Source: Enoplolaimus lenunculus
Taxonomy: Eukaryota; Nematoda; Enoplea; Enoplida; Thoracostomopsidae
Assembly: GCA_030248215.1 (NCBI GenBank)
Contig: JASANG010002042.1
Span: 1 to 64,000 of the forward strand
Reading direction: 5' to 3'
Length of the DNA: 64,000 nucleotides
The first letter of the stretch is position 1. Each line of letters starts with the position of its first letter. Below are positions 1-10,758 of this stretch, one piece after another. Below the pieces are notes generated by a model. That model saw only the letters and a list, made by a program, of their open reading frames with translations. It was not told the origin of the DNA and did not search any database. The position numbers and the translations under genes are program-made.

Positions 1-2335
1 ATGCTAATAAAACCCCAAAATTTTGGTATTGTACTGTTACTGTAATGTGTACTATTCATAGTTTCAGGACGGCTGCGGTCTATGGCAACATGTGTCACTT
101 GGCAAATGGTTTTATCGCATGTTCACTACTGTTTACGTTATTTTAATGTTATTTTGGTGCGCCAGTGACGACAGTGTCAAAGCAACAAAGCGCAGCGTCC
201 ACCGTATTCGTTATGTTCACATATTACTTGTCGTTCGTTTTATTCGTTTATTGGACATTTTATGCGTTATTGGACGTACTGGTGGTAAAAAGGTAACGTA
301 GGACAATGGGTTTTATCATGGGGTTTTCAGGTGCTCGGAAGAGCGAAGCAGGGTAGTAGGTGCTCGGAAGAGCGAAGCAAACTTTTAGGGCTCCAAAACG
401 CGAAGCCAGTTAAACCAAAGAAATAAAAACCATTAAACCAAAGAAGCAAACAAAGAGACATTCGCTAAATAACTCAAACAAACATTCCACCGGTTCTTTT
501 TCATTTATCCCTTTATCGATGCATAATTTGTTTTATTTCTTTCAGGTCAACCGGTCTTTGCATGCCATGGGACGGCATGAGCTGAGTGAGAGGGATGTCG
601 GGTGGGGCCCCAGTGTGCACTCTGTGCCGCACTGGTGCCCACCCTCGGCGTCCCTTGAGCTCCTAGCTATGTCGTTTCTGTGGCATGCGAAGTCCAGCCG
701 TCTCAGTCTCGATCCTAGTATCGTGATTTGTACTTAACCGGTATCCTTTTAGCCTTGCCATACTGTTGCTCATTTGTAAAACTACTGTGCTTTAACATTT
801 CTGTCAAACTCTTGTCAAACTTAGTCTTATACCTGCCAATTTCGCTTATGTCAATTACGTGTATTTTTACATACATTTTATATTGTGTTTTCAGGCATTA
901 AAACCCTATTTTCTGACCAAATTCTATGCGCTCAGTTCATTGCGCATTCCTATTTCTGCAAATTCTTCCCCTTTTGACCCTTTTGTGCCAGTTCCCACAT
1001 ATCATATTTCTTTAGCTCTTATAAATGCTTATTTTCATGTTTTCAGGCCTCCTCTTCCAGTTTCCTACTAATTTTCAGGTGCTCATTCCATTTCGCACCT
1101 CCATTTCTGCTAATTCTGCCCCGTTTGTGTCTTATTTGTCATATTGCTTTTTATGTCATTATTCCGATGATTCTGCAACATTGGAGTATTCTTATGATCA
1201 CTTAGCTATTGTTTTGTGCGTAGCTGACGTAGTTTTACGTGTAAAAGATAGCAACATTTTCGGACGGATAAAAAGTATTATTTCTAGCCTTGACGGAGCG
1301 TTTAAAAGCATTAATTCGGAATCGGCGTATTTTGTTTGAACGGAATAATAATTTTCAGGCCTGGGGAACTGTTAGTTGCAATTTTCGTAATTTGTGTGTT
1401 ATTGTTATAATTGTGCCCGGACGTGGTTTGGTTAGCAGTCCCGTAAGCTGTGTCTGACAGAATCTGCTTCTTTTTCGCGTATGTATTACATTTTCCCGGA
1501 ACTTATAATTGTCGTAAAGCTTTTCGGCCGCATGGCCCTCGTTCAAAAGCAATAATCACCAAAACTAGGGAAAATCGGTAATTAGTTGTAAACGGGACTA
1601 ACGGGCTTGTGTTTCTTATTTTGCGTTGCGCCTTTCTTAGTTGTTAGTAAAACGGATAAAACGTGTGTTATAAACCCGTACGAGCCATAGGAGTGTCTAA
1701 ATTGTGTTAAAACTGTTCCAGGATCAACCCGAAACTAGACCATACCCGCCTTCGGATCGGTCGAAAATTCCCGTTTTTGACCAGTCCAGACCTTACACCT
1801 AGTAAAAGGTCTGATGTCACAGCTCCTACCTAGACTGACATATACAACCCTACTCGTTAAGATTATCATTTCACACTAATATTGATCAAAACCTTACGCA
1901 ACGGTAAATTGTCGAGCTTAGAATACACTAACCACTCACTATCACAAACATACATATACAACAGAAATTCTTAATCAAAGCTAGATTCAGCAGGACGCAC
2001 GATATCGTTACGGAACTAGCTATGTAAATCTCGCCACAATTGTAAACAAATAGTATTCAAAACTGGCTCTGTTACGAGGACGATCAAGACAACATTTTGC
2101 TGATACGCAACTTCCATTAATCTTTAACGTAAGCAATTTTACACTTCTAGTATTAGAATAAGTCATTGTATTAATTGATTTCAAAACTGAGCAACTCCCA
2201 GTCGATATCTCAGTGTCACTAGTCTTCATGTTAAGCTGGGTTGCAGAGACGACGTAATTCAAAAGCGAAGCTAGGAGGAGAGTCACATGATTCTAGGCCA
2301 CCGAATCAGTGAACCAAGAAATGTTTTGCGACTAC
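1..2335. other. Unassigned leading region, no gene recognised
   Basis: I see no convincing coding exon here. The short open frames show no family motif and no conserved composition. Visible structure: a 22-bp exact direct repeat (AGGTGCTCGGAAGAGCGAAG plus CA) at 329-350 and 358-379, and several pyrimidine-rich TTTTCAGG tracts between 880 and 1370. There is also a loose duplication in which the pyrimidine-rich text near 925-975 (CATTCCTATTTCTGCAAATT) resembles that near 1085-1130. The duplication suggests a decayed repeat rather than exons, because the frames around these acceptor-like sites stop quickly. Confidence 0.4.
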
Positions 2336-2339
2336 TGTA

Positions 2340-2543
2340 AAGTGAGGCCCGATTGTTTTTCTGCGGTGTTTTAATAGAGTCAAGCTTTTAGGCTAACTTT
2401 TTTGCTCAGGCTTAGGTTTAGGCTTTCACGCTTAGGCTTTAGGAATAGGCTCATTCTTACGCTTAGCTAATAGGTTTGGGCTTCAGGCATAGGCTTAGGA
2501 ATATGCTTATACTACTGTTCCCGCCCTGTTCCATACATGTGTC
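2340..2543. mobile_element. TTAGGC-array MITE (GGCCCATG-TIR family)
   Basis: A non-autonomous element whose centre is a degenerate TTAGGC array (2385-2510: many copies of TTAGGCTT and variants). Its right end reads GTTCCCGCCCTGTTCCATAC, a variant of the terminal repeat seen in cleaner copies at 14414-14620 and 48769-48984. The left end (GAGGCCCGATTGTTTTTCTG) is more diverged. There is no coding capacity. Confidence 0.6.
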
Positions 2544-3410
2544 GTTTTAGACGAATAGGTCTTACTTTATTGTTCTGATAGGGGTGGGTGCTGCGTTTTG
2601 GTTGCTTGCAAAGAAAATCAAAATATGTACGTTGTCTTCGGAAAACAGGAAAACAGAAAAAGTTGTTTCGCACTTTTATAATTCCTGGATTTCGCAAGTG
2701 CAACCGCCCTGCCGTTTTGAATAACAACAGATATGTCCATATTTTCCAAAAAACAACTTTCATCGCATCATTTGCGTTTTACGACACAAATTGATGAATA
2801 TTTATGCGTTTTCGACTATTTAGACAGCAGTGTAGCTGACACATACCACTCGAACGGTGAATGACTGCTCTTGTAAGTATTAATCTAGCGAGAATTATTA
2901 AGCTGAGGGTAACTCAAATTTTGGCAGGCAATGTTAAATTTCAGCTCTAAAAGTTATATTTTGGCGCGAAAACTTACATTTTAATGAAAAAATTCAAGTT
3001 TGTGCAGGAAACAAAATTTTTAGCGCGAAAATTAACATTATGAGGTGATTGGCAAAAAAATTTGAATTTTGCGGGAAATTCCATTTTGAATGAACTTTTA
3101 TTATTGGAAAAATTAATAATCCTTTTAGCAAACATACATCAAACATTTTTCACCGATTGCGTAAGTAGTTATGTTGTCTTTTTCAAAAAAGTGTCCAAGT
3201 GCAATTTTGTTTGAGGCGTTGGTGGCAATTTAAGACCAGCATTTATATACATATCTTTCATGTGGTTTTTGGTTAACCTGCAACAGTGCATTATTGGCAT
3301 GTTTTATTGGGTTCAGGGCCCTCGTAAACTTTTCACAACCACAAAAGAAGCCAACCAGAGCGATCTAGTTTAGAACGTAGTAAAGTATTGTAAGAAAAAT
3401 TTGCGTAATT

Positions 3411-3726
3411 TTAACCCTTTCTCACATGAATATTTTCTATTTCCCCTGAGACCTACTTTTATGCTAGGATTCGAACTCCAGTGACTGGAGTGGGAGGCGT
3501 ATACCATCACCACTCAACTATAGGAGCTTGACGTTCGAGCCCGATGGGGCTCTCACGTCTTGTGGTGATTTACTACTATGTAGACGTGTTGCTATTGTTA
3601 AACACGGTGCGATATATATATTATTTAACGTATATACACTGCGCTGAGTTGCCTATAGGCAACTCAATGTGAGAAGCGTCTCCTACGACATGCACATATA
3701 TAGAATTAGGTTAGGAAAAGGGTTAA
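3411..3726 (-). mobile_element. TTAA-flanked piggyBac-like MITE carrying a tRNA-like segment
   Basis: The element starts TTAACCCTTTCTCACATG and ends AAAAGGGTTAA. The start resembles the TTAACCC ends known for piggyBac elements, which insert at TTAA. A related copy lies at 45196-45462, where the inverted ends CTTTCTCACAT and ATGTGAGAAGGGGTTAA are clear. Inside is a 20-bp palindrome (GAGTTGCCTATAGGCAACTC, about 3646-3665). Inside on the minus strand is a tRNA-like stretch (see 3463-3526). No ORF is present, so mobilisation would need transposase from elsewhere. Confidence 0.6.
3463..3526 (-). repeat. tRNA-like (Gly/Glu-type) segment inside a MITE
   Basis: Read on the minus strand it begins GCTCCTATAGTTGAGTGGTG, which fits an RNA polymerase III A box (TAGTTGAGTGGTG). 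It ends with GAGTTCGAATCCTAGC, which fits a B box (GTTCGAATCC), with CGCCTCCCAC in the anticodon-arm position as in Gly tRNAs. The acceptor stem pairs (GCT.../...AGC) only weakly and the anticodon stem is mismatched. I read it as a tRNA-derived promoter module carried by the element, not as a working tRNA gene. Relatives: 3861-3917, 45248-45311 and a worn copy near 63246-63300. Confidence 0.5.
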
Positions 3727-3990
3727 TGCGTGAAACTTAAACCCTAAGACTTTGCCTAAGCTTATGCGCGCAAAACTAAGCCTAAAGCTTAACCATTATT
3801 GTATCAACCTTTTCTCACATGAATATTTTCAATTTCATATGTGATCTAATATCAACGTAAGATTCGATCCCCAGTTTCTCGGGTGGAAGTCATTTACGAT
3901 GACCACTCAGCTATAGGAGCTTGACGCTCGAGCTAAAGGGAGCTCTCACGTCTTGCAGAGATTTTGCACTGCGCATACATGTTAAAGTTG
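3725..3990 (-). mobile_element. Worn TAAGCC array plus second tRNA-like TTAA-family copy
   Basis: About 3730-3800 holds a TAAGCCTAAAG-type array. From about 3805 (CCTTTTCTCACATGAATATT) begins another copy of the 3411-3726 family. Its tRNA-like part on the minus strand (3917 to 3861) has an A box like TAGCTGAGTGGTCATCG and a B box like GGGATCGAATC. The end of this copy is not clear because another element begins near 4045. Confidence 0.45.
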
Positions 3991-4044
3991 TTAAACACTT
4001 TTCACAGTGTCTGTATTGCTCTTATATCACTTGTATTAGTTGCT

Positions 4045-4276
4045 CATATGTTGCGCTATACTTGTACGCCGGCGGCACCGTCCGTAACCGTGAGTCACTG
4101 TGCATCACCTTACGGTGTCGTAAGTGCGTAATTCACGTACAATACGACACAATGACGTGCGGTAACGGACGGCGCTCGACAGCGATGGAACGCGCCGTAG
4201 GGCTGATGCACGGTGGCGGACGACGCCGGACGAGTGATGGATGTCGTGATGTCAACAAAAATATAGCGCTCCTTTA
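4045..4276. mobile_element. GC-rich TIR element (GCGCTATACTTGT family)
   Basis: Much richer in GC than its surroundings. The left end GCGCTATACTTGTACGCCGG is mirrored by ATATAGCGCTCCTTTAG at the right. Internal arms carry inverted CACCGTCCG / CGGACGGC text. Related pieces lie at 16557-16640 (GCGCTATACTTTTGTTCCAG), 41318-41425 (GGACAGCACCGCACAAGTAT) and about 60105-60190 (GACAAGTATAGCGCCGCC). The long open frame across it is a by-product of its base composition. Superfamily not assigned. Confidence 0.5.
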
Positions 4277-4999
4277 GTCTTCAATTCCAGACTTTATTTC
4301 TTAAATTTTTTTAGAAATATGGGTCTGAATTTTTCCGCACTTAAAACTCTGAAATTCAACACTTTGTTTCATGAAAATATAAGACAAATATTTCTCAAAC
4401 ATAATATTATCTCAAACATAAGACAAGTATCTCTGAAATTCAAAGCAAGGAATTTCCAAAGAAACAACACCAAAAGTGGGGGCTAAAGGTCAACCAAATA
4501 TCGCAATATTACAACTTATACGATACGTCTAGGACGTAAACATAGGTTGGAAAGGAGCCTATGCGTTCAACCCGACATATCCTCGAAATTTGATTACATA
4601 CGCACACTGTTAACAACATGAAGCAACTTTTTTCACTTCTACAAAAATTTGAAACTTTAAGACAATTACTCTTTGAAAAGAAGAACTTTATGTCTTATAA
4701 AATGTCAATAAGAATTTCTAGACCATAAGACATTTATGTTTTAACCATTTCAAACATAAATTTCAGAGCAGTTTAAGGTTTTTAATGTCTGAAATACAAG
4801 ACATTTATGTGTTGAAAATTTAAGAAAGTATGAGTCTTCGCAAGAACGTCGATTTGCGTTACGACGAAATACTTTGCCAGTTGGTACTGGTATATTTTGT
4901 GTTTATTTTTTAAGTTTCGCAATACCGTATTCATTTTTTCATTACTCCGTCTCACAAATGATCGTATTATATCAGTGTATAACCCAAAAATCATAGTTT
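4277..4999. other. AT-rich spacer, nothing recognised
   Basis: An AT-rich stretch with many short direct repeats of the type CTCAAACATAAGACAA and ACATTTATGT. A minus-strand open frame at 4782-5006 (74 codons) has no motif and ends where the receptor-like gene begins. I do not call it a gene. Confidence 0.4.
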
Positions 5000-6148
5000 T
5001 CAGCAAAAAAACTGCGATATGAAAACGTAACCAAAATATCGTTCAGCAATAGCAAACGCAACAATCGCCGCAACAACGTACATCATTTGAACCAGATCAA
5101 CCAACTCGGACGCTCTTAAAATAGAAACAAGATTTCGTTTTTTCACTCGCGATCGCATTTCTAATTTGTGCCTATTCAACGTCCACAGCGCGTGAACTAT
5201 TCCAGATTCACACATTTGGATTGAGTTTAATTTCAATTTCGTCACCGTTTTGCGGTTGACATTTTTTCCGTAAAATATTCCAATCCAAATTGGCATTCGA
5301 TCAGCAACCAGTAATGCCACCAAATTCGGCCTCGCATGCGTTTCAGGTAATCCGGTCATGTCTGACGTCATAGTGAAATAATTTTCGTTTTCCGATAACT
5401 GATTGTAAACTTGTGAAATTTGAGCTACAATCAAAATTGGAGCTGTACTCATATTATCAATTAAACCTTTGAATAAATGTGATGACCCTGTGACGTATGA
5501 TTGAGTAATTACAAGGCGCAGGCGGCGATGTTTGATGTTCGGCTTTAGCGCATTCACATGTTCTACGGCAGATTGGACCGATTGAAACGGCGGATCGAAG
5601 GATATAATGCGTTTATTCATGACAATATTGCTGAAATATATATTTACCGTTAACATTAACAAATATATCATCGACAGTATTGACCTTTGCACTGAGAGCT
5701 TACGCTGTTCGCCAGATAGAGTTCGAATTGTTTTAAGTACTACGTTTGGAATGACAAATAAAAACCAGCAATACCACGGCATGATTGCCCAAATACTAAA
5801 CGATGCGTTATTTTCGAACACTTTGTCGTTGAAGACAAACATAAGCTTGCTGATAACGCAGTACGTTGGGAAATAGTCAACGTGCCTAACGCGTGACGGT
5901 ACTAAATCGAAACATGCGAACGTAATATCAATGGTGTTTTGGTTTAGTCGCTTAAATAAACCAGTCGCACTGTGGTTGCTGGTTTCAGGTTGGCCAAAAA
6001 CACCATCTGTTGATGCTTCGAACACTACACGGTCATTGAGATTGCTAAATAATGCTTTGCTGTATTCGTAGCAATACGAATGCGTTGATATATTAGGTTG
6101 TTTAGCAATACCAGTGTATCCTACGATAATCATTTTTATAATACTCTC
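5000..6148 (-). CDS. iGluR-like (nematode-type) ligand-gated channel-like protein
   Basis: A long uninterrupted minus-strand frame, stop at the 5000 end. The predicted protein has the layout of small ionotropic glutamate receptor-like proteins. First comes an N-terminal ligand-binding lobe (about 100 residues, including TDGVFGQPETSN and the conserved-looking VRHVDYFPTY, which fits the iGluR lobe-1 segment before M1). Then a hydrophobic M1 (FSIWAIMPWYCWFLFVIPNV), an M3-like segment (SMIYLLMLTVNIYFSNIV), a second lobe, and a C-terminal M4-like helix (VVAAIVAFAIAERYFGYVF). The pore loop between M1 and M3 is very short. No signal peptide is evident. A good acceptor (GCGTTCCAG, AG at 6150-6149) lies just upstream of GAGAGTATTATAAAA and the in-frame ATG at 6133-6131. 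The exon probably begins at 6148 and joins an unseen 5' exon; otherwise translation starts at 6133. Alternative: a retained single-exon pseudogene, though the frame is whole for nearly 400 codons. Confidence 0.7.
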   Translation of the reverse strand, partial: ESIIKMIIVGYTGIAKQPNISTHSYCYEYSKALFSNLNDRVVFEASTDGVFGQPETSNHSATGLFKRLNQNTIDITFACFDLVPSRVRHVDYFPTYCVISKLMFVFNDKVFENNASFSIWAIMPWYCWFLFVIPNVVLKTIRTLSGEQRKLSVQRSILSMIYLLMLTVNIYFSNIVMNKRIISFDPPFQSVQSAVEHVNALKPNIKHRRLRLVITQSYVTGSSHLFKGLIDNMSTAPILIVAQISQVYNQLSENENYFTMTSDMTGLPETHARPNLVALLVADRMPIWIGIFYGKNVNRKTVTKLKLNSIQMCESGIVHALWTLNRHKLEMRSRVKKRNLVSILRASELVDLVQMMYVVAAIVAFAIAERYFGYVFISQFFC

Positions 6149-6462
6149 CTGGAACGCAGTATTAATATAATGATGAAATGCAATTTTAATATTAATATAT
6201 TTTATAATATAATTTTTCATTATAAGTTACGAAAAATTTTGGGAAACGCGGGTGGCCGACACTCTTGCCCGCCCGCCCGACTGCCGCGCCGCGGTCTGCT
6301 TTATACTGATATATTTTCTCAAAAACGAAAATTTTATATACTGCCGATATGTATATGCCTAAAACACGGAATTAGTTTTTTTCTGGTTTGTAAAGCATTA
6401 TTGTGTGTAAAACCAGAATGACGTTTGTATGTTTTATTTCAACCCCAACAATTGGTTATTAG

Positions 6463-6896
6463 TAGTGACCTGAATAACGGGGGACTGATATTTATTTGGC
6501 CTCTCCAGAGGACACCCCCTTTTATTCGGTTACGGACTGTTAGTTATTTTTAACCCACGCTCCGCCAACCTTCGTTACGGATATATATCCGGTACTGCAA
6601 CTATCCGATGAATTATACGTTTATTTGTCTTGTATCCAAAGCTTGAGCGATTATGCAAGGTTGTACTTAGGAATGTATTTCAAAATTTAAGTACGCTTTA
6701 AAGTTTCGAACTCAAACTATTTGGTCCTGGAGTCATTTATGGACTACAATTAGGGATAATTAACATTTATAGACTTTAATTAGGGTGTAGAGACTCTATC
6801 CGCTTACGCACTATTAAAAATAGATACGGACTCCTATTGATTGAGACTCAAAATGGGGACCCCTCTGTTATTACACCCCTCTTATTCGGATATGTA
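6463..6896. mobile_element. ~433-bp MITE with TAGTGACCYGAATAA ends, copy 1
   Basis: Starts TAGTGACCTGAATAACGGGG and ends with the inverted CCCCTCTTATTCGGATATG. The body (GGCCTCTCCAGAGG near 6500, TTTGGTCCTGGAGTC near 6720) is shared in reverse orientation with 62579-63010, so the two ends of the window carry inverted copies of one family. Fragments are at 17208-17300, 28389-28520 and about 31945-32040. No ORF. Confidence 0.65.
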
Positions 6897-7149
6897 CATT
6901 ACAAAAAATAATTAATTGCTAAAATATAGTACAGGTATTGAAAACAGTGTTTTAAGCAAACACAAAATTGGTTACATATAAGTTAATACAACCTCAACCT
7001 GTTATCAAATTACCAACACACAATTTTCAATTATGTTTATTATATTTTGCAATAAAACCAGAACGGTTCTATGCCTTCTTGTGGCACGTATAAGCTAGAA
7101 AGCGCAGTATATCCTGATAACCAGTTGGCGTTCGATACATCGGACAATG

Positions 7150-7280
7150 AAAAGAACAGTGGCGGAAGAGTATTATAAGATTATTCCTAAGCCTAAGCCA
7201 AGCTAAGAAACAATCTAAAGCTTAAGCTTATTCTATTCTACTCCCACAGAAAAACGTTCCGCCCCTAATATTTACATGGG
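7150..7280. mobile_element. Short TAAGCC-array MITE
   Basis: The core ATTCCTAAGCCTAAGCC at about 7184-7202, with the end GTTCCGCCCCTAATATTTAC ATGGGCCG, marks a shortened copy of the GGCCCATG-TIR family. Confidence 0.5.
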
Positions 7281-7456
7281 CCGATAAATGTAACATCTTT
7301 TTCTGGTTGAACATAGTTGCACGCATTGGTGTTTAACTTTCATAATACGATGGGTGCATATGTTCAACAGATTTATGTCAAAGCCATACTAAGCGTGTTG
7401 AAACATTTGTCGAGACCAAATATGTACGTATAACACCCGACACAGATTTCGAAGTT

Positions 7457-7602
7457 TTCGTCTGGACAAAAGGCCGTCCGGACAAAAGGCCGTCTGGACA
7501 AAAGGCCGTCCGGACAAAAGGCCGTCCGCACAAAAGGCCGTCCGGACAAAAGGCCGTCTGGACAAAAGACCGTCTGGACAAAAGGCCGTTCAGACATAAA
7601 CA
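7457..7602. repeat. 16-bp minisatellite, about nine units
   Basis: Head-to-tail units of GTCCGGACAAAAGGCC with C/T variation at the second GG-CC step (GTCTGGAC). Each unit contains the palindrome GTCCGGAC. The array yields phase-shifted open frames on the minus strand that mimic short repetitive peptides and should not be read as genes. It lies immediately before the inverted-arm element at 7625-8490. Confidence 0.85.
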
Positions 7603-7624
7603 TCCATCTTGTGGACAAAACGTA

Positions 7625-8490
7625 TCCCATTCATGGCGGACAGCTTACGACCAGAAGCCGAGCGCAGCCACTCCTGCGTGACGGCCGTAAAAATTGGGCT
7701 GGTTCGGTAGGAAAAATCATAAGCATAAGTTTGGCTGGGAGAACAGAAAAATGGACTATTTAAAACTCTAAATATAATGTTTGGTTCGGTAGGAAAAATA
7801 CGAGCGTAAAGTTTGGTTGGAAAACGGGAAAAGTGTAAAATTTAAGCGCATAGATTCCCAAGATTCCTATTTAGACATTTTCATTATAGTATTTAGATTG
7901 TTGCAGCAGTCGTGACCTAAACGAAATGTTATCAAAAAACGTGTAGGCGTCTTAAATCGAAAATAGTGTGCCATGGGGGTTTGCATTTTCCACTTATCCC
8001 GTTTTGCAAACCTCGCCTACAACCACACATTTAATTTTCCGACACAACCACACTGCAAATAATATTTCTAATATTTAAGAAAAAATTTCTTAAATCTAAG
8101 AAATATGCTTAGCAAGGTGCACTTGAAAAGTATTTCAGTTATAACAGAAAAGTTTTCAAAAAATGTTTGAGATAAAGTCTGAAAGTCAACATTTACTAGT
8201 TATTTTTAGAAAAATTGTCAATAAATATCTGAAAAACTTTTCAGATTTGCCACAGAAAATAGTTTTATGAATAAATTTAGAAATACTTTTTTGACCGCAG
8301 GGAATATCTAGCAGTTTGAATTTTCCGTTTTACAAGTTTAGCCAGTCAAGCTTATGCTTTTTATTTTCCTAAGTACTAATCCTGCGGAATTGCTAACCGT
8401 CATACAGGACTGGCTGCGTTGCACTTCTGGTCATCAGTTTCCTTGTTGGAAAATGAGAAGCCCCTGTCCTATACATTAGCCGATTTTTTA
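7625..8490. mobile_element. Inverted-arm element with ~62-bp repeat arms, copy 1
   Basis: The left arm contains CTTACGACCAGAAGCCGAGC GCAGCCACTCC and then repeats with GGTTCGGTAGGAAAAAT and GGAAAACGGGAAAAGTG. The right arm (about 8310-8420) holds the reverse complements, ending in TGCGTTGCACTTCTGGTC. It closes with GCCCCTGTCCTATACATTAG, a variant of the GGCCCATG-type terminal repeat. The same design appears at 29697-31545. No coding capacity. Confidence 0.55.
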
Positions 8491-8699
8491 CAACAATAAA
8501 AGAGCAAAAAATGCACGCTATGAGTTTGCAGGGTTTATATTGCTTATTCAAATCGCTCTGCCTCCATTATCGAGTCATTGTGCGATAGCCTAGGCGGTCC
8601 CATTGTCCCGGGACAGCAATATACCGGAAGTCCAAATTATGACTCCGGTTTACGTATGCACAACCAAATATATATCCTGACAGCTTTTTTCCGAGCGGC

Positions 8700-10570
8700 C
8701 TTTCCCGGTCAGGAATGGGTGGTCTTGGTCTAAATAGCGAGTCTGAGACCGAGACCGAGACCGAGACCCAACCTACTGAGGCCGAGACTTTGGTCTCGGT
8801 CTCGGTCAATTTTTAACCGTTACCAAAATAATATCATTTTTTAACAAAACTTTTGAATATTCTTCTGCTTTGAATTGCCGCTTCATACAATTAAACTGGG
8901 AAATCGACGCCAAAATTTGCTTGGCTACTGTCGCCATGCCCTTCGAACAGGCTCGGGACAAATCACTCTGTCTCAAAACACCCTGGGTACAATCACTAAT
9001 TCATATGTATAGTGTTGTTTTCGCTCCCGTGCCAACTGGATATACTGAAAATTTTTAACATAGCGTGACTAATTTTTTAACCGAAAATGCAACTATTTCT
9101 GCTTTGTGACAATAAAATTAACGTGTTTTGGGCTTCCTATCAAAAATAGAATTTTGAGTAACCGGAAGGGTCATTCTGATTCTCAAATCGCTGTATAACC
9201 AGGTAGCGATGCTTCACAATCGTTCGCTGTCTGTGTTGGTAGGCGAAATGCGCAAGTACTTCTGAGAGACTGCCCGTGCATAGTCTCGGTCTCGATTATC
9301 TTTTAACCGTTACCGAAAATAAAAATAAGATTTTGTAAACAAAAGTTTAGAATATTTTTATCCGCTCTGAATTACCGTTTCATACAATTTAACTAATAAA
9401 TCGGCACCAAACTTGATTTCTTTCTTTATGTTTCACTTGGCTATTGTCCCCATACCTTTCGAACAGGTTCGGAACTGGGATGTGCGGTCTCGATCAAAAC
9501 CCGAGATCCGAGACCGAGACCCGACAGCCGAGACTGAGACTGTTTGGTGTTGGTCTCGGTCAATTTTTCACCGCTACCGAGCATAAAAATGAAAAATTTT
9601 ACTAACAAAAGTTTTAAATGTTTTTGTACTTTGTGCCTTTCTAGCATCATAAAATGTTGCATCTGCTGAGAATATATAATACTAAACACAAAAATTACCG
9701 CAACATTTTAGTTTTAGAAAAAACACACTGTCAAATACAGATACAGGAAGATTTAACACGATCCCACGCCAAAGACGACGATAAAATATAGAACGCTTTC
9801 AGTGTCAAAACTTCGCTTTCAGCTTTTTTCCAACGAAAATGAATCGTCAATCGCCAGTATATTTAAACTCTAAGTAGTAAACGCTTTTTAGCGTTTATCA
9901 GAATGATATTTTAGCGTTACTTTTAACATTTAATGTTTTACACGATTCCTTACGCGGGGTTCACGTTATAACTGGGGCAGCTCGGATCACGTTTTGTCCA
10001 AATTGAATCGACGTCAACATAAAATTTTGTGACCTAAATAGCGGTTATGTAGACAAAATATGTATGTCACATGACACTGACTCACAAATCACTGATCTAA
10101 AGAGATCATCGTATACAAAGAGCCATTTTATGCGAATATCATATGATATACAATGGAATTTGTGCGCGGTAATAAAACACTATGAATGTTAAATATTACA
10201 GTATTAAATGATTCGAAAGTTGAATTAGCTTCTACGTTTCTGTTTCTCGCTGAATTTTTCCCAAAATATATTCCTAAGTATAAATATTCAAATTTTACGT
10301 CGTAGCATCATAAACATTCTACAGGACACCCAAGCTAGCTTACCATAGCTTTGCAGACATTTACCAACAGATCATATGATAGTCACAGACAATATTTGGA
10401 ATATCATATGAGATTGTAATACAAGTAGTAGATGTCACATCAGGATAGCAGACAATTCAAATTTTTTGAATATGGTAGCGGATAACCGGTTAGACAAAAT
10501 GTTACCGATTGGCGAAATAACACAAATATTGTCTTTCTCCTTTGGTCTCGGTTTGAAACCTAAAGGGACT
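8700..10570. repeat. Nested repeats with GGTCTC/GAGACC hexamer tracts
   Basis: Tracts of GAGACC at 8742-8766, 8788-8806, 9287-9299 and 9480-9560 border similar stretches containing TTTTTAACCGTTACC and TTTCATACAATT (about 8812-8885 and 9303-9390). This indicates two or three tandem or nested copies of one element. A last trace, TTTGGTCTCGGTTTGAAACC, is at 10541. Near 9957-10150 lies another family, GGGTTCACGTTATAACTGGG, with a sister at 50574-50770. No coding sequence is seen in this span. Confidence 0.5.
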
Positions 10571-10633
10571 CAAAAACTGTAACTAGTCCAACAATTGTAA
10601 CAAATAGGTTATTAATTTTAAATTGCAATCTCT

Positions 10634-10639
10634 TTTATT
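10634..10639 (-). terminator. Candidate polyadenylation signal AATAAA
   Basis: AATAAA on the minus strand about 120 nt beyond the stop codon of the secreted CPG4-like gene, a normal 3' UTR distance. Confidence 0.5.
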
Positions 10640-10758
10640 CGGGCTCTATAATCACCGTTGAGAACAACCATTGTTAGGGTCCCAACCCAATAGGATTGAG
10701 CAGGTAAAATCTAAACAAAACGTACATAACCTTTTAACCGTCAAAAAGTAACATGTGC

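Noticed and set aside
3463-3526. A functional tRNA gene on the minus strand
   Set aside because: A and B boxes fit, but the acceptor and anticodon stems pair poorly, and the sequence repeats with the same flanks inside TTAA-bounded elements.
7457-7602. CRISPR-like array
   Set aside because: Units are contiguous with no unique spacers, and the context is an animal genome.
7373-7630. Repetitive minus-strand peptide frames
   Set aside because: They are read-through of a 16-bp minisatellite, whose length not being a multiple of three rotates the frame.
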